Shown here: positions 1-8,272 of the stretch, piece by piece
Layout of the letters: every line of letters begins with the position of its first letter
Numbering within the stretch: the first letter of the stretch is position 1
The notes under the pieces: generated by a model
Told to the model about the DNA's origin: nothing
Database searches by the model: none
The model's input: the letters and a program-made list of their open reading frames with translations, nothing else
Source: an uncultured Lachnospiraceae bacterium
Lineage (GTDB): Bacteria > Bacillota > Clostridia > Lachnospirales > Lachnospiraceae
Assembly (NCBI GenBank): GCA_910579395.1
Contig: CAJTUC010000015.1
Span: 20,799-84,798 of the forward strand
Direction of reading: 5' to 3'
DNA: 64,000 bases
Made by a program: the position numbers and the translations under genes

Positions 1-5
1 TCCAT

Positions 6-64
6 GATTCCGCTCCGCGGAATCTCAAATCAGTCGGGAGAATGCCGCTTTTTAGGCATTCTCC
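6..64. repeat. Two intergenic hairpins next to a palindromic element
   Basis: Two short inverted repeats lie in a row: GATTCC/GGAATC at 6-24, and GGAGAATGCC with its complement GGCATTCTCC around an 8-base loop at 37-64. They sit directly before the larger element at 66-150. The first hairpin resembles the inner hairpin of the element copy at 12478-12580, so it may belong to another copy cut by the window edge. A transcription terminator role is possible but there is no clear T-run. Confidence 0.5.
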
Positions 65-65
65 A

Positions 66-150
66 GCGTGAGAAAGATTTGCCTTCGGCAAATCGTAGAA
101 CTTCTTGGCGAAGCACCCTCTGGTGCAAGCCCTAGAAGTTCTTCTCACGC
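66..150. repeat. Palindromic intergenic element, family F, copy 1
   Basis: The outer arms GCGTGAGAA and TTCTCACGC are exact complements, and AGAACTTCT pairs with AGAAGTTCT inside them. A small hairpin (TTTGCC TTCG GGCAAA type) is inserted in the left arm, and CACCCTCTGGTG makes another. The whole can fold as a multi-branched structure. The second copy at 12478-12580 has the same plan with different but again complementary arms. The TGA inside GCGTGA is the stop codon of the histidine kinase gene on the minus strand, so the element abuts or entered the 3' end of that gene. Confidence 0.75.
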
Positions 151-1533
151 TAGCATCAACATAATATGCAGCACAAACATCCCATCCCTTTGCTCTATTG
201 CAATATCCCCGAAATATTTCTGCGCTACCCTGCGGATATTGATCAACCCATAACCGTGATCTTCCTTATTGTCCTTTGTGGTCAACGGAAGGCCGTTTTC
301 TTCCTCTATTATGACCCGTTCTTTCAGGCTGTTCGCAATTTCTATCATAAGGACATTCTTTTCCCGATAAGAAAAAAGGCGGATAAAAGGCTTCTCACAT
401 CCTTCCGCACCTTCTATCGCATTGTTCAGCGCATTGTACAGAATAATGCTGACATCAAAAGCATTGACAGACGCTCCTTCTGGATAATGGAAATCGCACT
501 GAAAGGAAATCTCCCTGTCCTCCGCTTCCCTTTTTCTTTCCGTCAAAAGGATATCGGTAACAGGATTGCCGCTTTTAATCTCCGTTTCCGCCTCATAAAA
601 CTGTTCCTTCATCTCTTTGAGATATCCGATGGCTTCCCGTTGTTCTCCTTCCTTGCAGAGATTTTCCAATATCATAATGTGGTTTCCCAGATCATGCCGC
701 ATTCCTTTGATATTCTGATAAAGCGCTTCTACTTCCGAAATATGTTTCTCCAGACTTTCCAGCTGACCGGCCAGCACCGCGTTTTCTTTTTCCCGCCGAT
801 GATTTTTCTTCATGTCCTGATACAGAACGACTGCCGCTACAACGGCACCATAGGCTATCGCCTGATACAGACCGATGACCCACTGATAGGACGAATGGAC
901 ATCCTGAATATACCATTTGGTATCCGATTCATAAATATTGGAGAAAAAAGTAAAAGAAACATAGCCGATGATTCCCGATAACGGTATGGCAAGCATCAGT
1001 CCCAGTTCCTTCCTTGTCATATTTTCATGTTTATAAAGATAAATGCGGTCAAGCACGCCAAGCAAAAGCCGCGTCACGCAATAATCACACAGAATAAAAA
1101 TAACCTCTGTCAAAAGATAAATGACAAAATAGACCCGAGTAGTCAATGTAATGACTTCATTCGAAAATATTACATACCGGAACAAAATCTCTCTTGGGAG
1201 CAGCGCAATCCCATAAGAGATCCAATTGACCAGATACAGGAGAAACATCAGAAACAACTTCTGTTCCAGATTTCTACGGTCATACCAGTAAACTGCCAGG
1301 AAAAAAGCCAGAATCCCAATCGCATACGCGGTCATTCCGTACATCTCAAAGGGAATGACGGCCAAAAAGAGCATCGTAAAGATATAGACCACTCCGGTCA
1401 TCCAAACATTCCATTTATGTCTCAAAGTATTATGCCGTAAAAAAGGATTTATGAAACGACAGAATAAGATGCCGGAAATGGTAATCGTCGCTATCCGAGA
1501 AAACCATGCAGCCAAATCCCAATAGATTTCCAT
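145..1533 (-). CDS. Sensor histidine kinase of the GHKL / AgrC-like type
   Basis: A 462-residue membrane histidine kinase. The first ~245 residues hold about six hydrophobic segments, followed by a coiled linker and a His-phosphotransfer region with 'GMRHDLGNHIMILENL' (about residues 280-295, His of RHDLGNH being the likely phosphorylation site). The C-terminal ATPase has an N-box like 'YNALNNAIEGAE' and a glycine motif 'DHGYGLINIRRV'. This is the layout of AgrC/ComD-type kinases that sense peptides and signal to LytTR regulators, and such a regulator lies directly upstream in the same operon (gap about 25 bases). No AgrB or AgrD precursor is seen nearby, so the signal is unknown. Its TGA stop lies inside a palindromic repeat. 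Confidence 0.9.
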   Translation of the reverse strand: MEIYWDLAAWFSRIATITISGILFCRFINPFLRHNTLRHKWNVWMTGVVYIFTMLFLAVIPFEMYGMTAYAIGILAFFLAVYWYDRRNLEQKLFLMFLLYLVNWISYGIALLPREILFRYVIFSNEVITLTTRVYFVIYLLTEVIFILCDYCVTRLLLGVLDRIYLYKHENMTRKELGLMLAIPLSGIIGYVSFTFFSNIYESDTKWYIQDVHSSYQWVIGLYQAIAYGAVVAAVVLYQDMKKNHRREKENAVLAGQLESLEKHISEVEALYQNIKGMRHDLGNHIMILENLCKEGEQREAIGYLKEMKEQFYEAETEIKSGNPVTDILLTERKREAEDREISFQCDFHYPEGASVNAFDVSIILYNALNNAIEGAEGCEKPFIRLFSYREKNVLMIEIANSLKERVIIEEENGLPLTTKDNKEDHGYGLINIRRVAQKYFGDIAIEQRDGMFVLHIMLMLA

Positions 1534-1558
1534 ATCACAATGCCCCTGTCACCTCTCA

Positions 1559-2296
1559 TTACAGGGAACTACTTCCTTTCCGCTGATTGTACCGCATATA
1601 TCTTTTTACAAATTCCGCATAGTTCTGTTTCGCCATAAGAGCATGTCCCTTTTCCAGCCAGATTTCGGAAACGTTATACTTTTCCACATATTTGAAATGA
1701 ACGAGATTAGCCCTGTGGGTACGAAAAAAATCCTTCCCTAGCTGTTTTTCCAAATCGGACAGTTTTCCATAATATTCGATATCGCCATGAATGCTGTGTA
1801 TCATGACCTTTCGGTTAAAAACTTCCGCATATATGATATCGTTGACCGGAATCCTGGTGCTGACTCCCCCTGTTTTAACAACAATAGAACGTTCCTCCGG
1901 ACCTGCTGCCTGTCCGTTTTCCAAACCGGCCCGGCTCCGGCACTGCTCCACTGCCGCCGCGAGCACCGTTTCGAATTTTTCATCCTGAAAGGGCTTTACC
2001 AGATAATGGAAAGCCCCTACATCAAATGCCTGAAAAACATATTCTTCCAGCGCCGTTATGAAAACCAGTATCACATCCCGGTCCTTCTTCCGCAGCCTGG
2101 CTGCCGTCTCCATGCCGTTCTGTCCTTCCATCTGAATATCCAAGAATAAAATATCGAACGGTTCCGTTGACCGGAGCAGTTCTTCTCCCGAGCCATAGCA
2201 GAAAACATCGGCCTCCGGATACAATTTCCTTATTTTACCGCTAAGAAGCAGCCGCACTTCTTTCTCATCATCACATACCGCAATCCGCATCATCAT
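1559..2296 (-). CDS. LytTR-family response regulator
   Basis: A receiver domain (residues about 1-120) with DD in 'RIAVCDDE', phospho-Asp in 'DILFLDIQMEG', Thr in 'VFITAL' and Lys in 'YLVKPF' is followed by a LytTR DNA-binding domain ('IIYAEVFNRKVMIH', 'FFRTHRANLVHFKYV'). It would bind DNA in response to the kinase encoded just downstream. Three ATGs stand in tandem. The first or second (2296 or 2293) is 4-7 bases from AGAGAGG, so the start is placed here rather than at 2350, where no ribosome binding site is visible. Target genes cannot be told from the window. Confidence 0.88.
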   Translation of the reverse strand: MMMRIAVCDDEKEVRLLLSGKIRKLYPEADVFCYGSGEELLRSTEPFDILFLDIQMEGQNGMETAARLRKKDRDVILVFITALEEYVFQAFDVGAFHYLVKPFQDEKFETVLAAAVEQCRSRAGLENGQAAGPEERSIVVKTGGVSTRIPVNDIIYAEVFNRKVMIHSIHGDIEYYGKLSDLEKQLGKDFFRTHRANLVHFKYVEKYNVSEIWLEKGHALMAKQNYAEFVKRYMRYNQRKGSSSL

Positions 2297-2374
2297 ACAT
2301 CCTCTCTTCTTATGTATATCGGAACAACGGCTTTTTTCCTGTAACAGCATGTTGTAAAATACACTTTTTTTGTT

Positions 2375-2573
2375 GCCAGTTCAACCGCCGTCCGGGCCGC
2401 ACAGGCGCATCGTATGGTTCCTTTGGAGGCACGCTCTCGCTCCGCGAAGGGCAGCAGCGGTACTAGGTTCAAAAGCCGCAATGCGTCTTTTTCACCAAAT
2501 ACCGGCGCCCTTCAAGGGCCTCCGCAGGAACCATACGATGCGCCTGTGCGGCCCGGACGGCGGTTGAACTGGC
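2375..2573. repeat. Long palindromic element, GGCACGC family, copy A
   Basis: Two perfect 48-base inverted arms (2375-2422 and 2526-2573) flank a 103-base centre. The centre carries a core shared with elements at 57572-57752 and 60794-60980 and partly at 23252-23459: GGCACGCTCTCGCTCCGC, then GGTACTAGG, then a matching right half ending GGGCCTCCGC. The arm sequences differ between copies but are complementary within each copy. The element fills the gap between the response regulator and the ferritin-like gene and ends 7 bases before the latter's stop codon. Function unknown: structured RNA, terminator or non-autonomous mobile element are all possible. Confidence 0.85.
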
Positions 2574-2580
2574 AGACCTC

Positions 2581-3123
2581 TTATACTTCCTTCTGAAGCG
2601 CCTTGAGCATCATGATATGATACTCTTCATCCTGAATGATTCTCCGCAGGACCGCATTGACATATTCATCCTCTATCCAGGAAATGTGCATTTCATACTG
2701 ATTGATGGCCGCTTTCTCGGCCTCCATATCGGCCTCCAGCATTTTGCAGCACTCCGACGGAATGTTCAGACAGGACGGCGACCACAACGCCGCTCTCCCG
2801 TTACGCCCTCTTGCGGAAAATCCAATATCACCGCCCAGCAGGATGATCAGCTCACCCAGCTTTTGAAGATGTATCATCTCGGAAATTGCCATTCCCAGCA
2901 ATGCCTGAGCCATCGGGCATTTCTGACTAGCCAGGCGGTTTTCATTATTGATATACTGGGTTATTGCGCTCATTTCTGACACTGCACCACAATAATCAAC
3001 GCTGAGCAGGTCCGCATAAGAAGGATTTTTCCCGCTTACCCGTATCGGCGGATAGGGCAGGTCCACCATGACCGGCTTGACATCTTTGAAACTGCATGTA
3101 TCTTCTATACATTTTACATCCAT
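2581..3123 (-). CDS. Ferritin-like diiron domain protein
   Basis: A protein of about 180 residues with a four-helix pattern carrying metal-ligand spacing typical of the ferritin-like superfamily: E in 'AVSEMSAITQY', ExxH in 'AISEMIHLQKLGE', E in 'MEAEKAAINQYEMH' and ExxH in 'IIQDEEYHIMML'. Proteins of this kind in clostridia are related to rubrerythrin, manganese catalase or spore-associated ferritin-like proteins; which one applies cannot be fixed here. The ATG at 3123 is preferred over 3144 because AAGAGG lies about 8 bases ahead of it. It is flanked by repeat elements on both sides and appears monocistronic. Confidence 0.75.
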   Translation of the reverse strand: MDVKCIEDTCSFKDVKPVMVDLPYPPIRVSGKNPSYADLLSVDYCGAVSEMSAITQYINNENRLASQKCPMAQALLGMAISEMIHLQKLGELIILLGGDIGFSARGRNGRAALWSPSCLNIPSECCKMLEADMEAEKAAINQYEMHISWIEDEYVNAVLRRIIQDEEYHIMMLKALQKEV

Positions 3124-3203
3124 AAATACAACCTCTTCATACAACCGTTTTCACATTGTATGAAAGAAATCATGCGTTTATGCTTTGTTTCCGCGGGTAA
3201 CGA

Positions 3204-3276
3204 GCCAAGCTCCCATGTTTACATGGGCCGTTGGCGACTGCCGCGAGGGTGGAATGCCCCGTGGCTTGCTGCAGGG
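3204..3276. repeat. Structured intergenic segment
   Basis: A hairpin with stem GCCAA / TTGGC and inner stem CCCATGT tt ACATGGG occupies 3204-3235. A GC-rich stretch follows (CTGCCGCGAGGGTGG ... GTGGCTTGCTGC) that reads as a second structured part and ends just before the lipoprotein stop codon at 3281. It looks like a dispersed intergenic repeat, but no second copy was found in this window. Confidence 0.45.
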
Positions 3277-3280
3277 TATT

Positions 3281-4363
3281 TCACTTCACGTCAAATTCCG
3301 CAGCCAGACAATACCGCACAGAATCATTGTTTTCCCGCACATCCGCCGTTTTGGTAATGCGGTAATGTCCTTCCGGCAGAATGCCATGAAAATATGACCA
3401 TTTCACATCCAGGCAAAGCGGGATGACCTTCGCGCTTTCCGGTCCGGTCTCATATCCAATCGAGTTAAACGCCCAGTTATCAATAATATAATCAACCCTA
3501 TACCAGCTTCCGTCCTGTAATGCCTGCAGCTCATAATCATCGCCAAATGTAATTTCTTTATCCGACTGATTCAGAATTTCCAGGCCGGCCCCCTCGGATG
3601 TCACATCTGTCACCGTCATCGTCACGCCATCGATGGAACTGACTTCTCCCGTATAAATCTCCCCGAAGGTCGCTTCCGGGAATTCTGTCCGTCCTTCAAC
3701 CGTTTCAGTCAATCCCTCGGCAGTATCCTCAACATCCGACTGCACGGGCCACTCTGTCATAAAAACATAATATGCCACGCCAAAACAGCCGTTCTCACTA
3801 ACGTTTTCCTTATCCCACACCATATAGATCTCATAGATTTTTCCGGCTTGCAGGGAAACAGTAAAATTTTCCGGCGCAATTTCCGCTTTTTGATACACGG
3901 CAATCCGGTCACACTCAGCATCGTTGTTTCCGATATCTGTCAGTTCCCACGCATTGATGCCGAGTTCATCGGGGATGACCTCCATGGTCAATATATACTC
4001 TGATGCCCCTTCTCTGTTTTCCGGAAGCATCAAAGTGTCCCAATGGGTACCTTCCGACGTAGGCGCCGGACCGTCAGCGATTGCTGCTGCCATCTGTTCA
4101 TCATCCACCGGCCAGTTCCATGAATACCCACATGGCTTTATGAGCAGAGACTCTCCCTCTTCCGATACAGGATGGAGTTCTATCACCGGCGGTTCCTCAT
4201 ATACGGTTTCAGACACATTGCCGGCCGTCTCACGACTGTCGGAAGAAATCTCCACAAAATCAGCGTCATTTGCTGCTCCTGCATTGTTTTCCTTCTGACC
4301 GCACCCTCCGATAATCAATATAGTCAATCCCAATAACGCCATACAACCAATTTTCTTTGTCAT
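3281..4363 (-). CDS. Secreted lipoprotein with a C-terminal Ig-like domain
   Basis: A 360-residue protein with a lipoprotein signal: MTKK, a hydrophobic stretch and 'LIIGGCGQ' with Cys at about residue 21, so it is probably lipid-anchored outside the membrane. An acidic Ser/Glu-rich linker follows. The last ~110 residues ('VTMTVTDVTSEGAGLEI', 'LQDGSWYRVDYI', 'LPEGHYRITKT') resemble the bacterial Ig-like domain in Firmicute lipoproteins that protects or binds surface ligands. AAAGG lies about 13 bases before the ATG. The function is not known. It is apparently a single gene. Confidence 0.7.
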   Translation of the reverse strand: MTKKIGCMALLGLTILIIGGCGQKENNAGAANDADFVEISSDSRETAGNVSETVYEEPPVIELHPVSEEGESLLIKPCGYSWNWPVDDEQMAAAIADGPAPTSEGTHWDTLMLPENREGASEYILTMEVIPDELGINAWELTDIGNNDAECDRIAVYQKAEIAPENFTVSLQAGKIYEIYMVWDKENVSENGCFGVAYYVFMTEWPVQSDVEDTAEGLTETVEGRTEFPEATFGEIYTGEVSSIDGVTMTVTDVTSEGAGLEILNQSDKEITFGDDYELQALQDGSWYRVDYIIDNWAFNSIGYETGPESAKVIPLCLDVKWSYFHGILPEGHYRITKTADVRENNDSVRYCLAAEFDVK

Positions 4364-4520
4364 ACAAATAATCTTACCTTTCTCTCAGTCTGTAGATTTT
4401 CAATCTGATATTGTCAATCTTTGTCCTGCCGCCACTTATAAGGAACTTTTGCTTAACCCCTATTATACGATATCCCTTTTCCCATTTCCAGTGATATGTT
4501 TTAATCATGGCAATAGTTGG

Positions 4521-4787
4521 TCAGAGAGATTGGAATGATTCTTTCTCGTCATGAATAAACCATATCAGAAAAATAGTAAACCCCAATATGGGCGAAATGC
4601 CATATCCCATAAAAGGCACGGGAAAATTCCCTACAAATGTAGATAGTATCATCAGCCAATAATACATTATAATTCCTGTACATATATTTCTATTTTTCTT
4701 TTTGCAGGAGAACAGAAAATAAACAGGTATCCAAAATAATGCCGCTATTCCCAAAATATATAATACAACTGACAAATCCTGTAACAT
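4521..4787 (-). CDS. Small membrane protein of unknown function
   Basis: About 88 residues with three hydrophobic helices ('VVLYILGIAALFWIPVYF', 'IIMYYWLMILSTFVG', 'ISPILGFTIFLIWFI') separated by a basic loop 'SCKKKNRN'. The ATG at 4787 has GGAAGG about 10 bases upstream; a GTG at 4796 lies too close to that site. The gene is AT-rich and stands alone. No family is recognised. Confidence 0.55.
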   Translation of the reverse strand: MLQDLSVVLYILGIAALFWIPVYFLFSCKKKNRNICTGIIMYYWLMILSTFVGNFPVPFMGYGISPILGFTIFLIWFIHDEKESFQSL

Positions 4788-4953
4788 TGTTAACACACCT
4801 TCCGTATAATTTACGGGTTGTAAAGTATCTAAACAAATCTATGATCTTAATGTCAACAAAGATAAAATGTTAACTCCAATGAAAAAACAGACACAGACAG
4901 AATCGTTTTAATGAAATTTCAAATTATATTTTACCGCTCCTGCTCCGTCCAAT

Positions 4954-6051
4954 TCATTCCCACGGTTCCACCCACCATTTATCGGCCCGGCTGTTCCCAT
5001 CCTCATCCCACACAATGATGAACTTCGCTATGCCGACGCCATGCACGATTCCGCCCTCACCATAAAGATATTCTGACACTTCCAGCGCCAAACCGCCTTC
5101 ATACTCCACACACTTCAGATCATAAAATCCCCTGCAGTTAGCGCCGCCGCGCCTGCCATGTGTTTCAGAAGCATCCTGTTCATACGGTTCAAAAACATTC
5201 TGCGCATGAAAAACAATCGTTTCATCGAAATAGGGGCAGTAGGCGCTATAAGTATCCTTCTGCATTTCCTGCGTGACCTGTACATTAAGTTCCGTTTCTC
5301 CTTCATATTCGGTAGGCAGTTCCATTTTCGTCATCGTATGGTCTTTATATTTGAGGATTCTGCAATACCAGTCACCCGAACCGCCGTTTCCCGTACCGCG
5401 CGCTTCGAACACGAGTTCCGTATTTCCGTCATTATCGATGTCCGCACTGAACAGATCTAAGCCATAATGAAACGGGAAATCTTCGTCCGTAAAACAATAG
5501 GGTTCTTCTCCATTCATATAAAAATAAATACGGCCTGTCCCATATATCCCGGACAAATCGTTTCTGGTCGTATCCTCTACCATTGCTGCCATATCTTTCT
5601 GACCATTTTGGTCAATATCGTAAATAGCAAGCCCGGTAAGTCTCATGACACCGTTCTGGAAAACATCATCCCGGCAAAGGGTCTGATAATATGCCGCTGC
5701 TTCCGTTTCATTCAACTCCATCCGGTCAGCCGCCTCATAAAGCCTTTCCTCGTTCTCCTGCATCACTTCTTTCCGTATCTGCTCCTCATACTGCCTCTGC
5801 TCGACAGCCGCATTCACCTCTGCTACAGCGGCTTTCTCTTCTTTATTAACCTTAACAGCCATTATATAAATGCCATATTGTCTATTTCTATTCCAGGGCC
5901 TATCATTCCTTCCGCCTGAAAAACTGGCCACCCTTATATCCGCACCAATCAGAGGCACCACTTTCGCGCCGCCCTTCCCATATCCGACGAGAAGAATCAG
6001 GCACCCCAGAAGAACCGCCGCCTCACAACATCTTTTCCATGCCTGCCGCAT
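4954..6051 (-). CDS. Exported or anchored protein with Ca-binding-like Asp loops
   Basis: About 365 residues. An N-terminal hydrophobic segment ('AAVLLGCLILLVGYGKG') is either a signal anchor or an uncleaved signal. A charged helical stretch (residues ~80-120, rich in E, K, Q) is followed by a beta-rich region with two DxDxDG-like loops, 'YDIDQNGQKD' and 'ADIDNDGNTEL', similar to the FG-GAP/dockerin calcium-loop pattern. The start is set at 6051 because GGGGGTG lies 6 bases upstream; the ATG at 6078 has no such site. No precise family is recognised; it is probably a surface protein. Confidence 0.65.
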   Translation of the reverse strand: MRQAWKRCCEAAVLLGCLILLVGYGKGGAKVVPLIGADIRVASFSGGRNDRPWNRNRQYGIYIMAVKVNKEEKAAVAEVNAAVEQRQYEEQIRKEVMQENEERLYEAADRMELNETEAAAYYQTLCRDDVFQNGVMRLTGLAIYDIDQNGQKDMAAMVEDTTRNDLSGIYGTGRIYFYMNGEEPYCFTDEDFPFHYGLDLFSADIDNDGNTELVFEARGTGNGGSGDWYCRILKYKDHTMTKMELPTEYEGETELNVQVTQEMQKDTYSAYCPYFDETIVFHAQNVFEPYEQDASETHGRRGGANCRGFYDLKCVEYEGGLALEVSEYLYGEGGIVHGVGIAKFIIVWDEDGNSRADKWWVEPWE

Positions 6052-6144
6052 GACATCACCCCCTACGCCGCTCCACACACTTTTGCTGCTACAACCATTT
6101 TACCACAACCGCCTTTTCATGTCCGTTTTTACCCGCTCTCCCTA

Positions 6145-6173
6145 TTGCATACCACAGCCTCTCATAGTATACT
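6145..6173 (+). promoter_or_regulatory. Sigma-A-type promoter of the Cys/His-rich protein
   Basis: TTGCAT (6145-6150) and TATACT (6168-6173) are separated by exactly 17 bases. They lie about 27 bases upstream of the plus-strand gene at 6201. This is read from sequence only. Confidence 0.6.
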
Positions 6174-6200
6174 AATCGTATAAGAAAGGAGGCCGATGTC

Positions 6201-6503
6201 ATGTATATCAGAAAAATGCTCGCAGCAGCAACGGCAAGTTTGCTCATAGCAAGCCTTATCGTAATGCCGGTTTCTGCTCATGGGCATCATGGCAGAAGCA
6301 AGGCAGCCGTTTCCACCGTTACGACAGAATGTCCGGTCTGTACCGTTGAAGATTGTACAGAAACCGGACATCATGCGCATGACGGTGTGACTTACTGTGG
6401 TTATGAACACAGCGGTGAATATTGTGATGGTTCCTGTGGTTCTTGCGGAACCACCACAACAACATCCAGTTCACATCACAGAAGAGGACACGGCTGTCAT
6501 TAA
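6201..6503 (+). CDS. Small secreted Cys/His-rich protein
   Basis: A 100-residue protein with a clear signal peptide (MYIRK, hydrophobic core, cleavage near 'VSAHG', about residue 27). The mature part holds seven Cys and many His: 'CPVCTVEDC', 'GHHAHD', 'YCGYEHSGEYCDGSCGSC', and a final 'HHRRGHGCH'. This composition suggests extracellular metal binding or a disulfide-rich peptide; no family is recognised. AGAAAGGAGG lies about 9 bases before ATG and a good promoter is present, so it is surely expressed as its own transcript. It is the only plus-strand gene in the first 26 kb. Confidence 0.8.
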   Translation: MYIRKMLAAATASLLIASLIVMPVSAHGHHGRSKAAVSTVTTECPVCTVEDCTETGHHAHDGVTYCGYEHSGEYCDGSCGSCGTTTTTSSSHHRRGHGCH

Positions 6504-6528
6504 ATGCTTTGCCGGAAGCTTGTATTTT

Positions 6529-7002
6529 TTAACATAATACAACAATCCGCCTCGGCGTTGTCTGAGGCGGAATGCTTCTGGTCGTTGTCGTATAATAGAC
6601 GAGCAATGTCTGATTGCCCGGACTGCAGGATACCCTTTGTCCATTAAGCGTTTCTATCACCGTATTTCTGGCAATATTAAGCTGTAAAGTTCCGTCCCTT
6701 GCCGTCAGATTCCTGTCAAATTCATTCAACATGATCTGCTCGTCTCTTACGAGCACCGCAATGATCTGCGCCTGATACTGAGGCGGGAAGATAAGCGGTA
6801 CCGGAAGGGATGCGTCATAGAATGCCGCCACCCGAAGGCCTGCTCTGAGCGGCCTGTTGTCGATTACATGTGTCTCCGGCCCCATCGTAAAATTCACAAT
6901 CCCGCTTTCCGTACGAAGCGATATCGTTTGACTGCAACAGTCATTTCCTCTTGCGACATTCACAACGGTTCCGATAACAGGCTCATAATCCATATATGCC
7001 AT
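6529..7002 (-). CDS. Conserved-looking beta-rich protein of unknown function
   Basis: About 157 residues, no signal peptide or membrane segment. It is predicted from sequence to be mainly beta-strand: 'PVIGTVVNVARG', 'QTISLRTESGIVNFTM', 'VIDNRPLRAGLRVAAFYD', 'IIAVLVRD', 'NQTLLVYYTTTTR'. The start at 7002 (MAYMDYE) is chosen because AAGGAG is 7 bases upstream, while ATG at 7008 is too close. It faces the secreted Cys-rich gene convergently. No family could be named. Confidence 0.6.
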   Translation of the reverse strand: MAYMDYEPVIGTVVNVARGNDCCSQTISLRTESGIVNFTMGPETHVIDNRPLRAGLRVAAFYDASLPVPLIFPPQYQAQIIAVLVRDEQIMLNEFDRNLTARDGTLQLNIARNTVIETLNGQRVSCSPGNQTLLVYYTTTTRSIPPQTTPRRIVVLC

Positions 7003-7080
7003 AACCATTCTCCTTTTCAATCCTTTTTATTAAGTTATGTCTGAAAAAGAGAACCGTACGTTGTATCACAATAATGTGTC

Positions 7081-7362
7081 TCACAGCGCTTCCTTCAACG
7101 CCTGTATCCGCCCCTTGACATTCTCGTCAAATTCTTCATCCGAATATTTGGGATCCCTCGTTTTCATCCAGATATCACAGGGCGCCTCGCTGCACTCCCC
7201 GCAGTTCTTCATGCCTTTGTTATGCACGGTACATTCATAAATCGCACACGCTTTCCCCTCCGGCACATGAAACACCTTTCCGCTGCATTCCTCGCAGCCT
7301 TTACACATTTCCCCGAAGCAGTAACAGGTACTGCAGTCCGTTCCGCATACACTCAAACTCAT
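7081..7362 (-). CDS. DUF3795-like Cys-rich protein
   Basis: A 93-residue protein with about 12 cysteines arranged as 'CGTDCSTCYCFGEMCKGCEEC', 'CAIYEC' and 'NCGECSEAPCDIW'. This matches the small Cys-rich DUF3795 family, thought to bind metal or a cluster through its cysteines; the role is unknown. Its ATG overlaps the stop codon of the AraC regulator upstream (ATGA), so the two are translationally coupled. Confidence 0.75.
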   Translation of the reverse strand: MSLSVCGTDCSTCYCFGEMCKGCEECSGKVFHVPEGKACAIYECTVHNKGMKNCGECSEAPCDIWMKTRDPKYSDEEFDENVKGRIQALKEAL

Positions 7363-8258
7363 CTTATGTCTCTTCCTTTCCGCATTTTCTTTTCATCATA
7401 GCATGATTCCCCCTGCGGATATTGTATATTTCCGACATGATAGGCATAGTTTCGGGCGGTCCGGATATCCATCGTATGATAACGCCTGAATTCCCGAAGT
7501 AAATGGGACTGGTCCGTGTAGCCGTACTGCCAGACCGCATCCATAACAGAAAAAGCCGGATTTCGCAGAACATCGTTCCAGATAAACTGGTAACGGACAA
7601 GATTACACAGTTTCTTCGGTGTGATTCCGATATATTCATGGAAAAGGCGTTCCAGCTGCCTGCCGCTGATAAAGCACTCCTCTGCCAGCGCCGAAGCGCT
7701 TATCGCCCCCTTATGCAAAAGAATCTGCGCAGCCGCATCATCAATAACAGCAGAATGTCTTGCCCCGGATAATTGTTTTAAAAGCAGCGCCTCCGCGATT
7801 TCCGCCCATTCTTCCAGAGAACGTTTTTCAAATAACTGCGGCCGTAAAAATCCGTCCAGCCATTGAAACCGGGAGCGCACATCGACATAATCGTTCAATG
7901 TCCCCCGCATCGAATCTTCCGAAAAAACATAAGCGCTCCAGGCATAGAAGCGGATTGCAAACAGAGAAACGAAATGCCCGTCCCTCGAATTGTCAGTTTC
8001 CGAAAAACTGACATCATTAATACCACAGAATCCGCCGTGAACGGTATTCGAAGTATAATCAATCCAATAAATAATATCCGCACAGGTATCGGGCGTCACA
8101 AGCCCTGCCACCGCGCCTTTTTTCAGAAAAGGCTGCCCGCTCCCCCAGAAACAGCATATGTATTTCGCCAGTTCCGGAGTCCTGGGCGCTATTTCCCTAT
8201 ATTCTTCATCCTGCCGGAAAGGAGAAGCCGTCAGCGGCCGATATGGCATAATCTGCAT
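7359..8258 (-). CDS. AraC-family transcriptional regulator
   Basis: A 299-residue regulator. The N-terminal ~150 residues resemble the sensor half found in AraC proteins that begin 'MPYRPLTASPF ... LAKYICCFWGS'. The C-terminal part has the two helix-turn-helix units of AraC/XylS: 'AISASALAEECFISGRQLERLF' and 'SVMDAVWQYGYTDQSHLLREFRRY'. It probably controls its own operon: it lies 14 bases after the zinc-ribbon membrane protein and overlaps the DUF3795 gene by four bases. The ligand is unknown. Confidence 0.88.
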   Translation of the reverse strand: MQIMPYRPLTASPFRQDEEYREIAPRTPELAKYICCFWGSGQPFLKKGAVAGLVTPDTCADIIYWIDYTSNTVHGGFCGINDVSFSETDNSRDGHFVSLFAIRFYAWSAYVFSEDSMRGTLNDYVDVRSRFQWLDGFLRPQLFEKRSLEEWAEIAEALLLKQLSGARHSAVIDDAAAQILLHKGAISASALAEECFISGRQLERLFHEYIGITPKKLCNLVRYQFIWNDVLRNPAFSVMDAVWQYGYTDQSHLLREFRRYHTMDIRTARNYAYHVGNIQYPQGESCYDEKKMRKGRDIR

Positions 8259-8272
8259 CGTCGTATCTACCC

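Noticed and set aside
166..981. Long plus-strand open frame opposite the histidine kinase
   Set aside because: It is antisense to a well-supported kinase, has no ribosome binding site and no recognisable domain.
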